A stretch of 24,638 nucleotides of DNA from SIG636 sp045604285 (GTDB lineage: Bacteria; Bacillota; Clostridia; Oscillospirales; CAG-382). The notes beneath the pieces were generated by a model that did no database searches, was not told the origin of the DNA, and saw only the letters and a program-made list of their open reading frames with translations. The stretch spans positions 1 through 24,638 of the forward strand of contig JAZUNS010000088.1 of assembly GCA_045604285.1 (NCBI GenBank), given 5' to 3'. Positions 7,713-14,767 of this stretch are shown here, one piece after another. The translations under genes were made by a program, and so were the position numbers. Positions within the stretch are counted from its first letter, which is position 1. Every line of letters begins with the position of its first letter.

Positions 7713-8774
7713 TCAGTTTTCAAAAAGCTTAATGCTTTGGGGGTTGGTCCAGGTGCCTGCCTGCTTTTTGCTTGCATAGTCACGCAAAACGTCCATCCAT
7801 ATGTAATAGGCAGGGGTAGTCAAGTGGCAATAGTTGTCGTTGGAGTATACAGAAGCCAAATATCCGTCACCGTCGGTAAGGGGTGTGGCAACGTCAATAA
7901 AGTCTATGCCGTTTTGGTTGCAATAATCCAAAACTTGGTTGTTAAGCAGGCTCATGTTGCGGTTGTTCAAACGGGGATAGGATTTATCCCTGGTAAGGTA
8001 AGTAGATGCAAGCACAACCACCGTAACCTGGGGATTTTTTTCTTTTATCTTTTCAATACAGCGCACAACCTCCTCCGCTGCCTTTTCGGCGCAGGTATCG
8101 GCGGTGCCGTACATACCCAGGTCGTTAAGCCCCATAAGCCCCAGATAAACCGTATCTCTGCCGGTTACTGCGGGCAGATCCTCTATATTATAGGGTACGC
8201 CCCTGTACTTGGGCAACACGTTATCCGCCGTATCGGGGGTTTGGTTTGCGTTATTGTAAAAGCCAAAGCTGCTGGAGCAACAAATAAGTGCATTGCCCAA
8301 AACATCCGACGCAACCGTAGAGCGCCAAGAGGACACACGGTTATAAAAATGTACCATTACCGAGTGACCAACAAAAAGCGAATTGTTGAAATATGCGTCA
8401 AGCTCGCTGGTTTCAAGGGAAGAGGGTGCGGTAACGATGGGGTCTGTACCGCCCTGGTTGGGGATGCTGCTGTTATCGGGGGCAGAGCTTTCGCTTTCCT
8501 CGCTGCTTTCGCTCTCCTCGCTGCTTTCGCTTTCTTCACTGCTTTCAATTTCCACGGTGCTTTCGCTTTCATAGGAGGATTCTACAGTGCTTTCGGGCAC
8601 AACGGAGGATTCCGCATCCGGCACGGAAAGCACGCTGCTTTCCTCAACCGATATAACGCTGCTTTCGTCCCCGCTGCCGTTGGGATTTTTTACTATCTGT
8701 ACGCAGGCAACTACGGTTGCCGCAACCAATATTACCGATAGTATACAAAAAATTATACGTAAAGGCTTAGCCAT
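7713..8774 (-). CDS. Secreted or membrane-anchored SGNH/GDSL-hydrolase-like protein
   Basis: A 353-residue protein with an N-terminal hydrophobic helix (about 7-25), a low-complexity Ser/Glu linker (about 35-100) and a C-terminal SGNH-type domain from about 125. SGNH enzymes are esterases or O-acyl transferases/hydrolases acting on polysaccharides, lipids or peptidoglycan. Block I reads FVGHSVM, with Ser138 in place but His137 replacing the usual Asp of GDS. Block III is GLND (215-218). Block V ends in His317, preceded by Asn314 at -3 and Asp313 at -4, not the usual DxxH. Activity is therefore plausible but not certain. ATG 8774 is chosen because AGAGGTG lies about 7 bases before it; a start at 8801 would place this RBS inside the gene. 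It is the first gene of the operon. Confidence 0.8.
   Translation of the reverse strand: MAKPLRIIFCILSVILVAATVVACVQIVKNPNGSGDESSVISVEESSVLSVPDAESSVVPESTVESSYESESTVEIESSEESESSEESESSEESESSAPDNSSIPNQGGTDPIVTAPSSLETSELDAYFNNSLFVGHSVMVHFYNRVSSWRSTVASDVLGNALICCSSSFGFYNNANQTPDTADNVLPKYRGVPYNIEDLPAVTGRDTVYLGLMGLNDLGMYGTADTCAEKAAEEVVRCIEKIKEKNPQVTVVVLASTYLTRDKSYPRLNNRNMSLLNNQVLDYCNQNGIDFIDVATPLTDGDGYLASVYSNDNYCHLTTPAYYIWMDVLRDYASKKQAGTWTNPQSIKLFEN
8487..8576 (-). repeat. 18-base tandem repeats encoding the Ser/Glu linker
   Basis: Consecutive 18-base units at 8487-8504, 8505-8522 and 8523-8540 are nearly identical, and two more (8541-8558, 8559-8576) are degenerate. They encode ESSEES-type hexapeptides in the SGNH protein. 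Such repeats can change copy number and thus linker length. Confidence 0.8.
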
Positions 8775-8823
8775 AAAAAACACCTCTATATAAACACACA
8801 ATTCTACATTTTAACCGTAAATT

Positions 8824-8852
8824 ATTATACACTTACGGCGGCATTATGTCAA
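8824..8852 (-). promoter_or_regulatory. Perfect-consensus sigma-A promoter of the envelope operon
   Basis: On the minus strand TTGACA (8852-8847) and TATAAT (8829-8824) are both exact consensus and separated by 17 bases. The predicted transcript starts about 45 bases before the SGNH start codon. Strong, probably constitutive expression of the operon is implied. Confidence 0.92.
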
Positions 8853-8941
8853 TAAGCGTCGATTAGTTTTTACCGAATATTTTTTGCCGTTAAAGGAAAT
8901 ACTTTCTTTGATAAAACCGTTATTAAAGGTGATATTTAACC

Positions 8942-10342
8942 GTGGATATCCAAAATTTTGATGAGCTGTGCGGCTATTTTTACAGCCGTTTGGGCAACAG
9001 CGCCGACCTTACCGTGCGCCCCATAAACAAGGCGGGGTGCCGTGTTGCCTTGTTTTTTATACGCAATATCAGCGGCAGAGAGTATATTGCCGACAGAATA
9101 GTGGCGCCCCTTGTTAAAAGCTGTGACAGCAGCTTTTGCGGCGGCTTTGACAGCCTTTTGCAAAGTGCCGCCCTTACCCCTTGCCAAAAAGCCGAGGACG
9201 GCGTTACAGCCGTTTTGTACGGCAACGTTTTTGTGGCGGTAGAGACGGACCGACTATACTGCACCGTTGTGGGTGCCGACGCCTTTGCCTATCGCAGCGT
9301 TACCGAGCCCGACAGCGACGTAACCGTAAGGGGCCCCCGTGCGGGCTTTACCGAAAGCGGCGAGGGTAACGTTGCCGCCCTGCGCCGCATTATAAAAAGC
9401 AATAAGCTGCGGGTGGAAAGCCTTACCGTGGGCAGTCTTACGGGTACAAAGGCGTGTATCGTGTACGTAGAGGGGCGGGCGTCACCTGCCGTTATCAGCA
9501 ATCTGCGAAGCAAGCTTTCAGCCGCCTCGGCAAGCTGCGTGGTGGACAGCGGAAATTTAGAGCAGCTTCTTGCCCCCAAGGGCAGCTTTTTTCCAACCCT
9601 TGGCAGCAGCGAAAAGGTGGATAAGGTAGCATCCAAAATTTTATCCGGCAGGGTGGGGATAGTCTGTGACGGAAGCCCCTTTGTGCTTACTGCTCCCTAC
9701 GTGTTTGCGGAAAGCATTCAATCTGCCGAGGACTACCTAAAGCCCGCCTGGTATGCCACCTTTATGCGCTGTCTGCGCTTTTTTGCGTTGCTTGCCTCCT
9801 TGCTTTTGCCTGCGCTTTTTACCGCCGCCGTGTATCACGACCGAGGAATTTTGCCATCGGTGCTTATGGATTCCCTTGAGGAGATGGAAAAGGATATAAA
9901 GCTTTCGTTTATTGCCGAAATCCTTTTAATGCTTACCGCCTTTGAGATAATACGTGAGGTTGGCGTCCGTATGCCCAGAAGCGTGGGCGAAGCGGTGGGG
10001 CTGGTTGCCTCGCTGCTGGTGGGTGACGCAACGGTAGAGGCGGGGCTTGCCGGCACCTCGGTGCTGCTTATCGTGGCGTTTTCCGAAACGGCGGGGTTTA
10101 TAGTGCCTGCCCTTAACTCCTCCTCGGTGCTGCTAAGGTATCTGTATTTGTTTGCTGCCTATTTTGCGGGGCTTTACGGCATACTTTTTGCCTTTGGGCT
10201 TACGGTAATGGCACTTTTAAAAAAGAAAAGCTTTGGTGTGGGATATATGACACCCCTTTACCCGTTCAGCCTTAACGGTATGGAGGACTTTTTGCTTGCC
10301 ATCCCCAAAAAAACACTTGGCAGGCGGGAAAACCTGAAATAA
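8942..10342 (+). CDS. GerA-family spore germination protein (A subunit type)
   Basis: The 466-residue protein matches the A subunit of GerA-type germinant receptors, inner spore-membrane proteins that respond to nutrients. The N-terminal soluble half carries the family signatures VRGPRAGFTES (129-139), and FPT...SEK...SGRVGI..DGSPFVLTAP (217-252). The C-terminal half has several membrane helices (about 278-298, 320-340, 350-380, 398-425). It uses a GTG start, with AAAGGTGAT about 9 bases upstream. No B (GerB/permease-like) or C (lipoprotein) subunit gene is adjacent, unlike classical gerA operons. The next gene, 38 bases downstream, is a DUF3298-like protein. I could not identify a sigma-G promoter. 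Confidence 0.92.
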   Translation: MDIQNFDELCGYFYSRLGNSADLTVRPINKAGCRVALFFIRNISGREYIADRIVAPLVKSCDSSFCGGFDSLLQSAALTPCQKAEDGVTAVLYGNVFVAVETDRLYCTVVGADAFAYRSVTEPDSDVTVRGPRAGFTESGEGNVAALRRIIKSNKLRVESLTVGSLTGTKACIVYVEGRASPAVISNLRSKLSAASASCVVDSGNLEQLLAPKGSFFPTLGSSEKVDKVASKILSGRVGIVCDGSPFVLTAPYVFAESIQSAEDYLKPAWYATFMRCLRFFALLASLLLPALFTAAVYHDRGILPSVLMDSLEEMEKDIKLSFIAEILLMLTAFEIIREVGVRMPRSVGEAVGLVASLLVGDATVEAGLAGTSVLLIVAFSETAGFIVPALNSSSVLLRYLYLFAAYFAGLYGILFAFGLTVMALLKKKSFGVGYMTPLYPFSLNGMEDFLLAIPKKTLGRRENLK

Positions 10343-10380
10343 CACAACGCTTTATGCATATTATGGTACGGGGTGATAAT

Positions 10381-11022
10381 ATGAACAGCGTTACCGTTGA
10401 AACGGAACGATACGCATTGGGTGACGGGGATGTGTTTATAAAGCTTTCCTTGCCCAAGCTTAAGGCAGAGGGCGGTGCCATGGATAAAAGCTTTGGCACC
10501 TATTACCGCAGGCTTAGGCAAGGGTTTGATGACTACACCCGTGAAAAGATGGCGCCGCAGGCGGCAAAGCGTAAGGGGGCACCCTACGGTGCGGCGCTTA
10601 ACACCGTTATATGTTACGAAAACGCCGCCGTTCTGTCTGCTTATACGGATGTTACCGTAAGCGACGGAAACGGTACAAGGCAAAGCCGTACCGCCGTGCT
10701 GTGGCATAAGCCCACGGGCAATATTCTAATGCCAAAGCGGCTGTTTACAAAGGGTGCCAAAAAGCAGCTTTGTTCGCTTTTGTTGCAGGCGGCAGAGGAA
10801 AAAAGCACCGCCTTGGCAGAGCCTATGTTTTCCGACGTGGCTGTAAGATTGCGTCGGCATTTTAAGTGGGATAGCTTTTATTTAAGCCCCGGGGGAGTGG
10901 TATTTTTCTTCCCCGGCGGCGTGCTTAGCCAAAAAACAGCCCCTTTTTCTTTGCCAATCTCTAAAGAGCAGGTGGCGGAGCTGTTGACCGAAGAGGCGCT
11001 GCCGATGCTTTGGGAGCCGTAG
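10381..11022 (+). CDS. DUF3298-like (RsiV C-terminal-like) protein
   Basis: A 213-residue protein without signal peptide or membrane helix. Its C-terminal part (about 160-213) resembles DUF3298, the domain at the C-terminus of the anti-sigma factor RsiV: a conserved pattern of FYLSPGGVVFFF followed by a proline-containing strand and a LPISKEQ helix. The N-terminal half would correspond to the companion DUF4163-like region, but I am less sure of this. With no membrane anchor it is unlikely to be an anti-sigma factor itself. ATG 10381 is preferred over 10354 because GGGGTG lies five bases before it. Probably co-transcribed with the GerA-family gene. Confidence 0.6.
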   Translation: MNSVTVETERYALGDGDVFIKLSLPKLKAEGGAMDKSFGTYYRRLRQGFDDYTREKMAPQAAKRKGAPYGAALNTVICYENAAVLSAYTDVTVSDGNGTRQSRTAVLWHKPTGNILMPKRLFTKGAKKQLCSLLLQAAEEKSTALAEPMFSDVAVRLRRHFKWDSFYLSPGGVVFFFPGGVLSQKTAPFSLPISKEQVAELLTEEALPMLWEP

Positions 11023-11025
11023 GTA

Positions 11026-11054
11026 TTGAAAATCTGCCCCCAATGTGGTACAAT
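11026..11054 (+). promoter_or_regulatory. Sigma-A-type promoter of the GLUG/dockerin gene
   Basis: TTGAAA (11026-11031) and TACAAT (11049-11054) are spaced 17 bases apart, with a TG one base before the -10. The promoter begins four bases after the stop codon of the preceding gene, making the GLUG/dockerin gene independently expressed. Confidence 0.8.
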
Positions 11055-11079
11055 AGCCGTAGAAAAAGGGGGGTGTACC

Positions 11080-12327
11080 ATGCGCCGCATTGTTTTTACG
11101 CTTTTGGCAACGCTGCTTTTAATTACTTCGGTTTCCGTCTGCGCCGACGATACGGTGTATATCGGCACCGCCAAAGAGCTTTTTGCTCTGTCCCAACGGG
11201 TAGCAGGGGGTGACAGCATGGCGGGCGTATCCGTTGTGCTTACCGATGATATAACGCTAAACCAGGCCTTTACGCCCATTGGGCAGGATGCAAGCCTGCC
11301 GTTTTCGGGCAGCTTTGACGGTAACGGACATACCGTAAGGGGGCTTTTGGTAAAGGATGCCCTCTACAGCGGCCTTTTCGGTGCGATTACCGACGGCACC
11401 GTAAAAAATCTTACGGTAGAAAACGCCACCGTGGAAGGTAACGATTATTGCGGTATACTTGTGGGCAGACTGTACGCCTACAAGGGCGATGCCCTTATAA
11501 AAAATTGCTGCGTCAGCGGAACGGTAACGGGTAAAAGCTTTGTGGGCGGCTTGGCAGGTGCAGTGCTTTCCGCCGCCTACGGCAATACGGTAAGCGCTAC
11601 GGTGCTTGAAAGCCGCTCCCGTTGCCAAGTGAAGGGTGACGCCTTCTGCGGCGGAATGATAGGAATGGCTGAGGCAAGAAGCATAAAGCGCACCGCTACC
11701 GTAATTGCAGAGGGCTGCGAAGCCCACGGCACCGTCCTGGCAGAGGGTGATTACGGCACGGTGGTGGGCGGTCTTTGCGGCGCAATATCCGCAAAGGATA
11801 ACGGCGGCACCGCCAAAGCGGGCTTTACGGGTTGCGTTTCCTACGCCTATGTCTACGGTGAAAAGCTTGCAGCAGGCGGCTTTTGCGGCACCGTAGGCGT
11901 GGTGGGCGCAAGGGCATCCGTAAGCCTTGCCGATTGCAGCGCCTTGGGCGCAGTAAGCGGCGGTGCGGTAAAGGGCGGCTTTGTGGGCAAGGGCGAAAAA
12001 GAGGGCGAAGGGCTCCTTGTTTACGCCAACTGTATTGCCGCAGGCTGTGTCATCGGCAGTGACAGCCACTCTCTGGGCTTTGGCATAATCGAAGGCTGCA
12101 CCCGCGCAGAAGACGCAAACAGCCTGCCACGGGGCGATTACAAAATGGGCGACGTAAACCTTGACGGTAAGATAAACAGCCTTGATGCGGCATTAGTTCT
12201 TAAGGTAGACGCAGGCCTTGCCATAGGCGGCGCTTTGTGTGATTTTAACCGCAACGGCAAGACAAACAGCCTTGACGCCTCGGCAATATTAAGGTACGAT
12301 GCGGGACTTATCCCACCATTAAATTAG
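11080..12327 (+). CDS. Secreted GLUG-repeat protein with C-terminal type I dockerin
   Basis: A 415-residue protein with an N-terminal signal peptide (about 1-21, likely cut after VCA). Residues about 25-345 form a Gly-rich repetitive beta structure with GLUG-type motifs (GLFGAITDGTVKNLTVENA, FVGGLAGAV, FCGGMIGMA, VVGGLCGAI, FCGTVGVVG), a pattern associated with surface adhesins and IgA-protease-like proteins. It is rich in cysteine for such a protein. A type I dockerin occupies about 357-411, with two calcium loops (DVNLDGKINSLD at 358, DFNRNGKTNSLD at 388). No catalytic domain is visible. Inference: a non-enzymatic adhesive or binding module carried on a cohesin scaffold. ATG 11080 is chosen for the preceding AAAAAGGGGGG and because the upstream TTG start falls on the -35 box. 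Confidence 0.87.
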   Translation: MRRIVFTLLATLLLITSVSVCADDTVYIGTAKELFALSQRVAGGDSMAGVSVVLTDDITLNQAFTPIGQDASLPFSGSFDGNGHTVRGLLVKDALYSGLFGAITDGTVKNLTVENATVEGNDYCGILVGRLYAYKGDALIKNCCVSGTVTGKSFVGGLAGAVLSAAYGNTVSATVLESRSRCQVKGDAFCGGMIGMAEARSIKRTATVIAEGCEAHGTVLAEGDYGTVVGGLCGAISAKDNGGTAKAGFTGCVSYAYVYGEKLAAGGFCGTVGVVGARASVSLADCSALGAVSGGAVKGGFVGKGEKEGEGLLVYANCIAAGCVIGSDSHSLGFGIIEGCTRAEDANSLPRGDYKMGDVNLDGKINSLDAALVLKVDAGLAIGGALCDFNRNGKTNSLDASAILRYDAGLIPPLN

Positions 12328-12330
12328 AAT

Positions 12331-12369
12331 AAAAAACAAGCAGGATTTTTTAAATCCTGCTTGTTTTTT
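12331..12369. terminator. Bidirectional terminator between the GLUG/dockerin gene and glyS
   Basis: A nearly perfect symmetric hairpin: AAAAAACAAGCAGGATTT pairs with AAATCCTGCTTGTTTTTT. It has T-runs on the 3' side in both orientations and lies between two convergent stop codons (12327 and 12378), so it can end transcription from both sides. Confidence 0.93.
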
Positions 12370-12377
12370 CCAGCCTG

Positions 12378-13778
12378 TTAAAATGCAATTTTACCTGCAA
12401 TATAAGCCTTAAGCTCGCCTATGGGCAATCTTACCTGCTCCATGGTGTCTCTGTCACGAACGGTAACGCAACCGTCGGTTTCGCTGTCAAAGTCGTAGGT
12501 GATGCAGAAGGGGGTACCGATTTCGTCCTCTCTTCTGTAGCGCTTGCCTATAGAGCCTGCATCGTCAAAGTCAACGGTAAAGTCCTTGCAAAGCTCGTTG
12601 TAAACTTCCATTGCCTTGTCCGTAAGCTTCTTGGAAAGGGGAAGAACGGCAGCCTTAAAGGGTGCAAGGGCGGGATGCAGGTGCATAACGGTTCTTACGT
12701 CGGGCTTTTCGGGGGTACCTATATCTTCCTCGTCATAAGCTTCAACAAGGAAAGCAAGCATAATTCTGTCTGCACCAAGGGAGGGCTCGATAACGTAGGG
12801 GATGTATTTTTCGTTGGTTTCGGGGTCAAAGTATTCAAGGCTTTCGCCGCTGTGCTCGGAATGCTGGGTAAGGTCATAGTCGGTTCTGTCGGCTATGCCC
12901 CAAAGCTCGCCCCAGCCGAAGGGGAAGAGATACTCAAAGTCGGTAGTAGCCTTGGAATAGAAGCAAAGCTCCTCAGGGTCGTGGTCACGAAGCTTAAGGT
13001 TTTCCTTCTTCATGCCCAGGCTGTAAAGGAATTCGGCACAGTAGTTCTTCCAGAATGCAAACCACTCAAGGTCGGTGCCGGGCTTGCAGAAGAATTCCAT
13101 TTCCATCTGCTCAAATTCTCTTATACGGAATATGAAGTTACCGGGGGTAATCTCGTTACGGAAGGACTTACCAACCTGGCAAACGCCAAAGGGCAGCTTC
13201 TTTCTGGTGGTGCGCTGAATGTTTTTAAAGTTTACAAAAATGCCCTGTGCGGTTTCGGGGCGGAGATATATCTGAGCCGCAGTGTCCTCGTTAACGCCCT
13301 GGAAGGTCTTAAACATAAGGTTAAACTTCTTTATGGGGGTAAAATCTGCCTTGCCGCAATCGGGGCAAACTATGCCGTGCTCTGCTATAAACTGTGCCAT
13401 ATCCTCAAAGCTCATGGCACCGGGATTTACTTCAATACCGTTCTGGGCGGCAAAATCTTCAATAAGCTTGTCTGCTCTGTGGCGGGTCTTACACTCACGG
13501 CAGTCCATAAGGGGGTCGGAAAAACCGCCAACGTGGCCGGATGCAACCCAAACCTCGGGGTTCATAAGAATTGCACTGTCAAGCCCTACGTTTTCGGGAC
13601 GCTCCTGCACAAACTTCTTCCACCAAGCTCTTTTGATGTTGTTCTTCATTTCAACGCCAAGGGGGCCGTAGTCCCATGCGTTGGCAAGGCCGCCATAGAT
13701 TTCGCTGCCGCTGTAAACAAAGCCTCTGTTTTTACAAAAGGCAACGATCTTGTCCATTGTTTTTTCGGTGTTGTTCAT
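12378..13778 (-). CDS. glyS: Glycyl-tRNA synthetase (single-chain, dimeric class II type)
   Basis: A 466-residue class II synthetase that charges tRNA-Gly with glycine. It has the homodimeric GlyRS architecture, not the separate alpha and beta chains of many bacteria. An N-terminal YGGLANAWDYGPLG segment (28-41) is followed by an insertion carrying two cysteine pairs (Cys93/Cys96 and Cys138/Cys141) that look like a zinc site. Motif 2 lies at about 203-230 (KSFRNEI to REFEQMEMEFF) and motif 3 at about 333-343 (SLGADRIML). The C-terminal anticodon-binding domain starts near 355. It lies 26 bases downstream of gpsA with AGAGAGGTAG as RBS. There is no room for a T-box leader directly upstream, so it appears driven by the promoter of the ABC-transporter genes or by an unseen internal promoter. 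Confidence 0.97.
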   Translation of the reverse strand: MNNTEKTMDKIVAFCKNRGFVYSGSEIYGGLANAWDYGPLGVEMKNNIKRAWWKKFVQERPENVGLDSAILMNPEVWVASGHVGGFSDPLMDCRECKTRHRADKLIEDFAAQNGIEVNPGAMSFEDMAQFIAEHGIVCPDCGKADFTPIKKFNLMFKTFQGVNEDTAAQIYLRPETAQGIFVNFKNIQRTTRKKLPFGVCQVGKSFRNEITPGNFIFRIREFEQMEMEFFCKPGTDLEWFAFWKNYCAEFLYSLGMKKENLKLRDHDPEELCFYSKATTDFEYLFPFGWGELWGIADRTDYDLTQHSEHSGESLEYFDPETNEKYIPYVIEPSLGADRIMLAFLVEAYDEEDIGTPEKPDVRTVMHLHPALAPFKAAVLPLSKKLTDKAMEVYNELCKDFTVDFDDAGSIGKRYRREDEIGTPFCITYDFDSETDGCVTVRDRDTMEQVRLPIGELKAYIAGKIAF

Positions 13779-13804
13779 AATGCTACCTCTCTATATAAAC
13801 TTTT

Positions 13805-14767
13805 TTATTTATGAAATTCGGTGGTGATATCTCTGGAAAACAGACCGTCAAGGGTCTTTTTGGCATCCTCGCCGCAATTTATTATCTTGTGTACAGCCGT
13901 GCATATGGGAAGCTCTACCCCAAGCTGGGTTTGAAGCCCCATCAGCGCAATAACGGTATATGCACCCTCTGCAAGCTTGTCAAACTTTACGCCCTTTACA
14001 AAATCCTCACCGTAGCGGCGGTTGTGGCTGAATTTAGAGAACACCGTCGCCTCGTAGTCACCCAAATGGCAAAGGCCGTAAGCGCTCATGCCGTTGCCGC
14101 CCATTGCCTCGATAAGTCTGGCAATTTCTCTGGTACCTCTTGCCATAAGCGCACCCTTAAGGGAGGGAAGCCCCAGACCGTCCAAAAGCCCTGCGGCAAT
14201 ACCTATAACGTTTTTGGTGGCTGCGCCTATTTCGTTACCAATAAGGTCCTCACCGTAATAAAAGCGTATAAGGTCGCTTGTAAAGCTGTCAACCAGCATC
14301 TTTTTGTAGTCCGTATCGGCGCTGTCAATAACCATGCAGTTGGGCTTGCCGTCTGCAAACTCCTGGGGGTGACCGGGACCAACCCATACCGCACAGCGGT
14401 TGTCGGGCAGTACGTCGGCAACCACCTTGCTAAGGCGCTTGCCCGTATCGATCTCAAGCCCCTTCATGCAAAGGATAATGCCCTTGCCCGCCATTACGTC
14501 TTTGCCCATACCGTTAAGTATTTCTCTAAGACTTTGGGAGGGGACGGAAAACACAACTATTTCGGCATCCTTAACCGATTCTTTTAAGTCAAATATAAAG
14601 GGAACACGGTCGGGCATGGTAATGGTGCCGTTGGTGCGCTCCTCGTTAAAATTGCGAGCCGCCGTATCCTCCGGCGCTGCACCAATGGTCACTTCGTTTC
14701 CAATGCGGTCAAGGTAGTAGGCTATAAACGAGCCCCATCTTCCGCAACCGATTACGGTTATTTTCAT
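13805..14767 (-). CDS. gpsA: Glycerol-3-phosphate dehydrogenase [NAD(P)+]
   Basis: A 320-residue cytosolic dehydrogenase that reduces dihydroxyacetone phosphate to sn-glycerol 3-phosphate for membrane phospholipid synthesis. The N-terminal dinucleotide-binding loop is GCGRWG (7-12), followed by VFSVPSQSLRE and CMKGLE, and the catalytic lysine is in GAATKNVIGIAAGLLDG, all typical of GpsA. Its start codon overlaps the stop of the upstream ABC-transporter gene by four bases (ATGA), which strongly suggests translational coupling. glyS follows 26 bases later. The bacterial partner PlsY/PlsX genes are not in the window. Confidence 0.96.
   Translation of the reverse strand: MKITVIGCGRWGSFIAYYLDRIGNEVTIGAAPEDTAARNFNEERTNGTITMPDRVPFIFDLKESVKDAEIVVFSVPSQSLREILNGMGKDVMAGKGIILCMKGLEIDTGKRLSKVVADVLPDNRCAVWVGPGHPQEFADGKPNCMVIDSADTDYKKMLVDSFTSDLIRFYYGEDLIGNEIGAATKNVIGIAAGLLDGLGLPSLKGALMARGTREIARLIEAMGGNGMSAYGLCHLGDYEATVFSKFSHNRRYGEDFVKGVKFDKLAEGAYTVIALMGLQTQLGVELPICTAVHKIINCGEDAKKTLDGLFSRDITTEFHK

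Noticed and set aside
8487..8576. CRISPR-like array
   Set aside because: The short regular repeats are contiguous 18-base units without spacers and encode the Ser/Glu linker of the SGNH protein.
8853..8941. Sigma-G or sigma-F promoter for the GerA-family gene
   Set aside because: Expected for a germination gene, but I could not find a -35/-10 pair with proper spacing that fits the sporulation sigma consensus; the sequence is AT-rich and ambiguous.
13779..13804. T-box riboswitch for glyS
   Set aside because: Only 26 bases separate gpsA and glyS, too short for a T-box, and the leader of the whole operon is about 20 bases.
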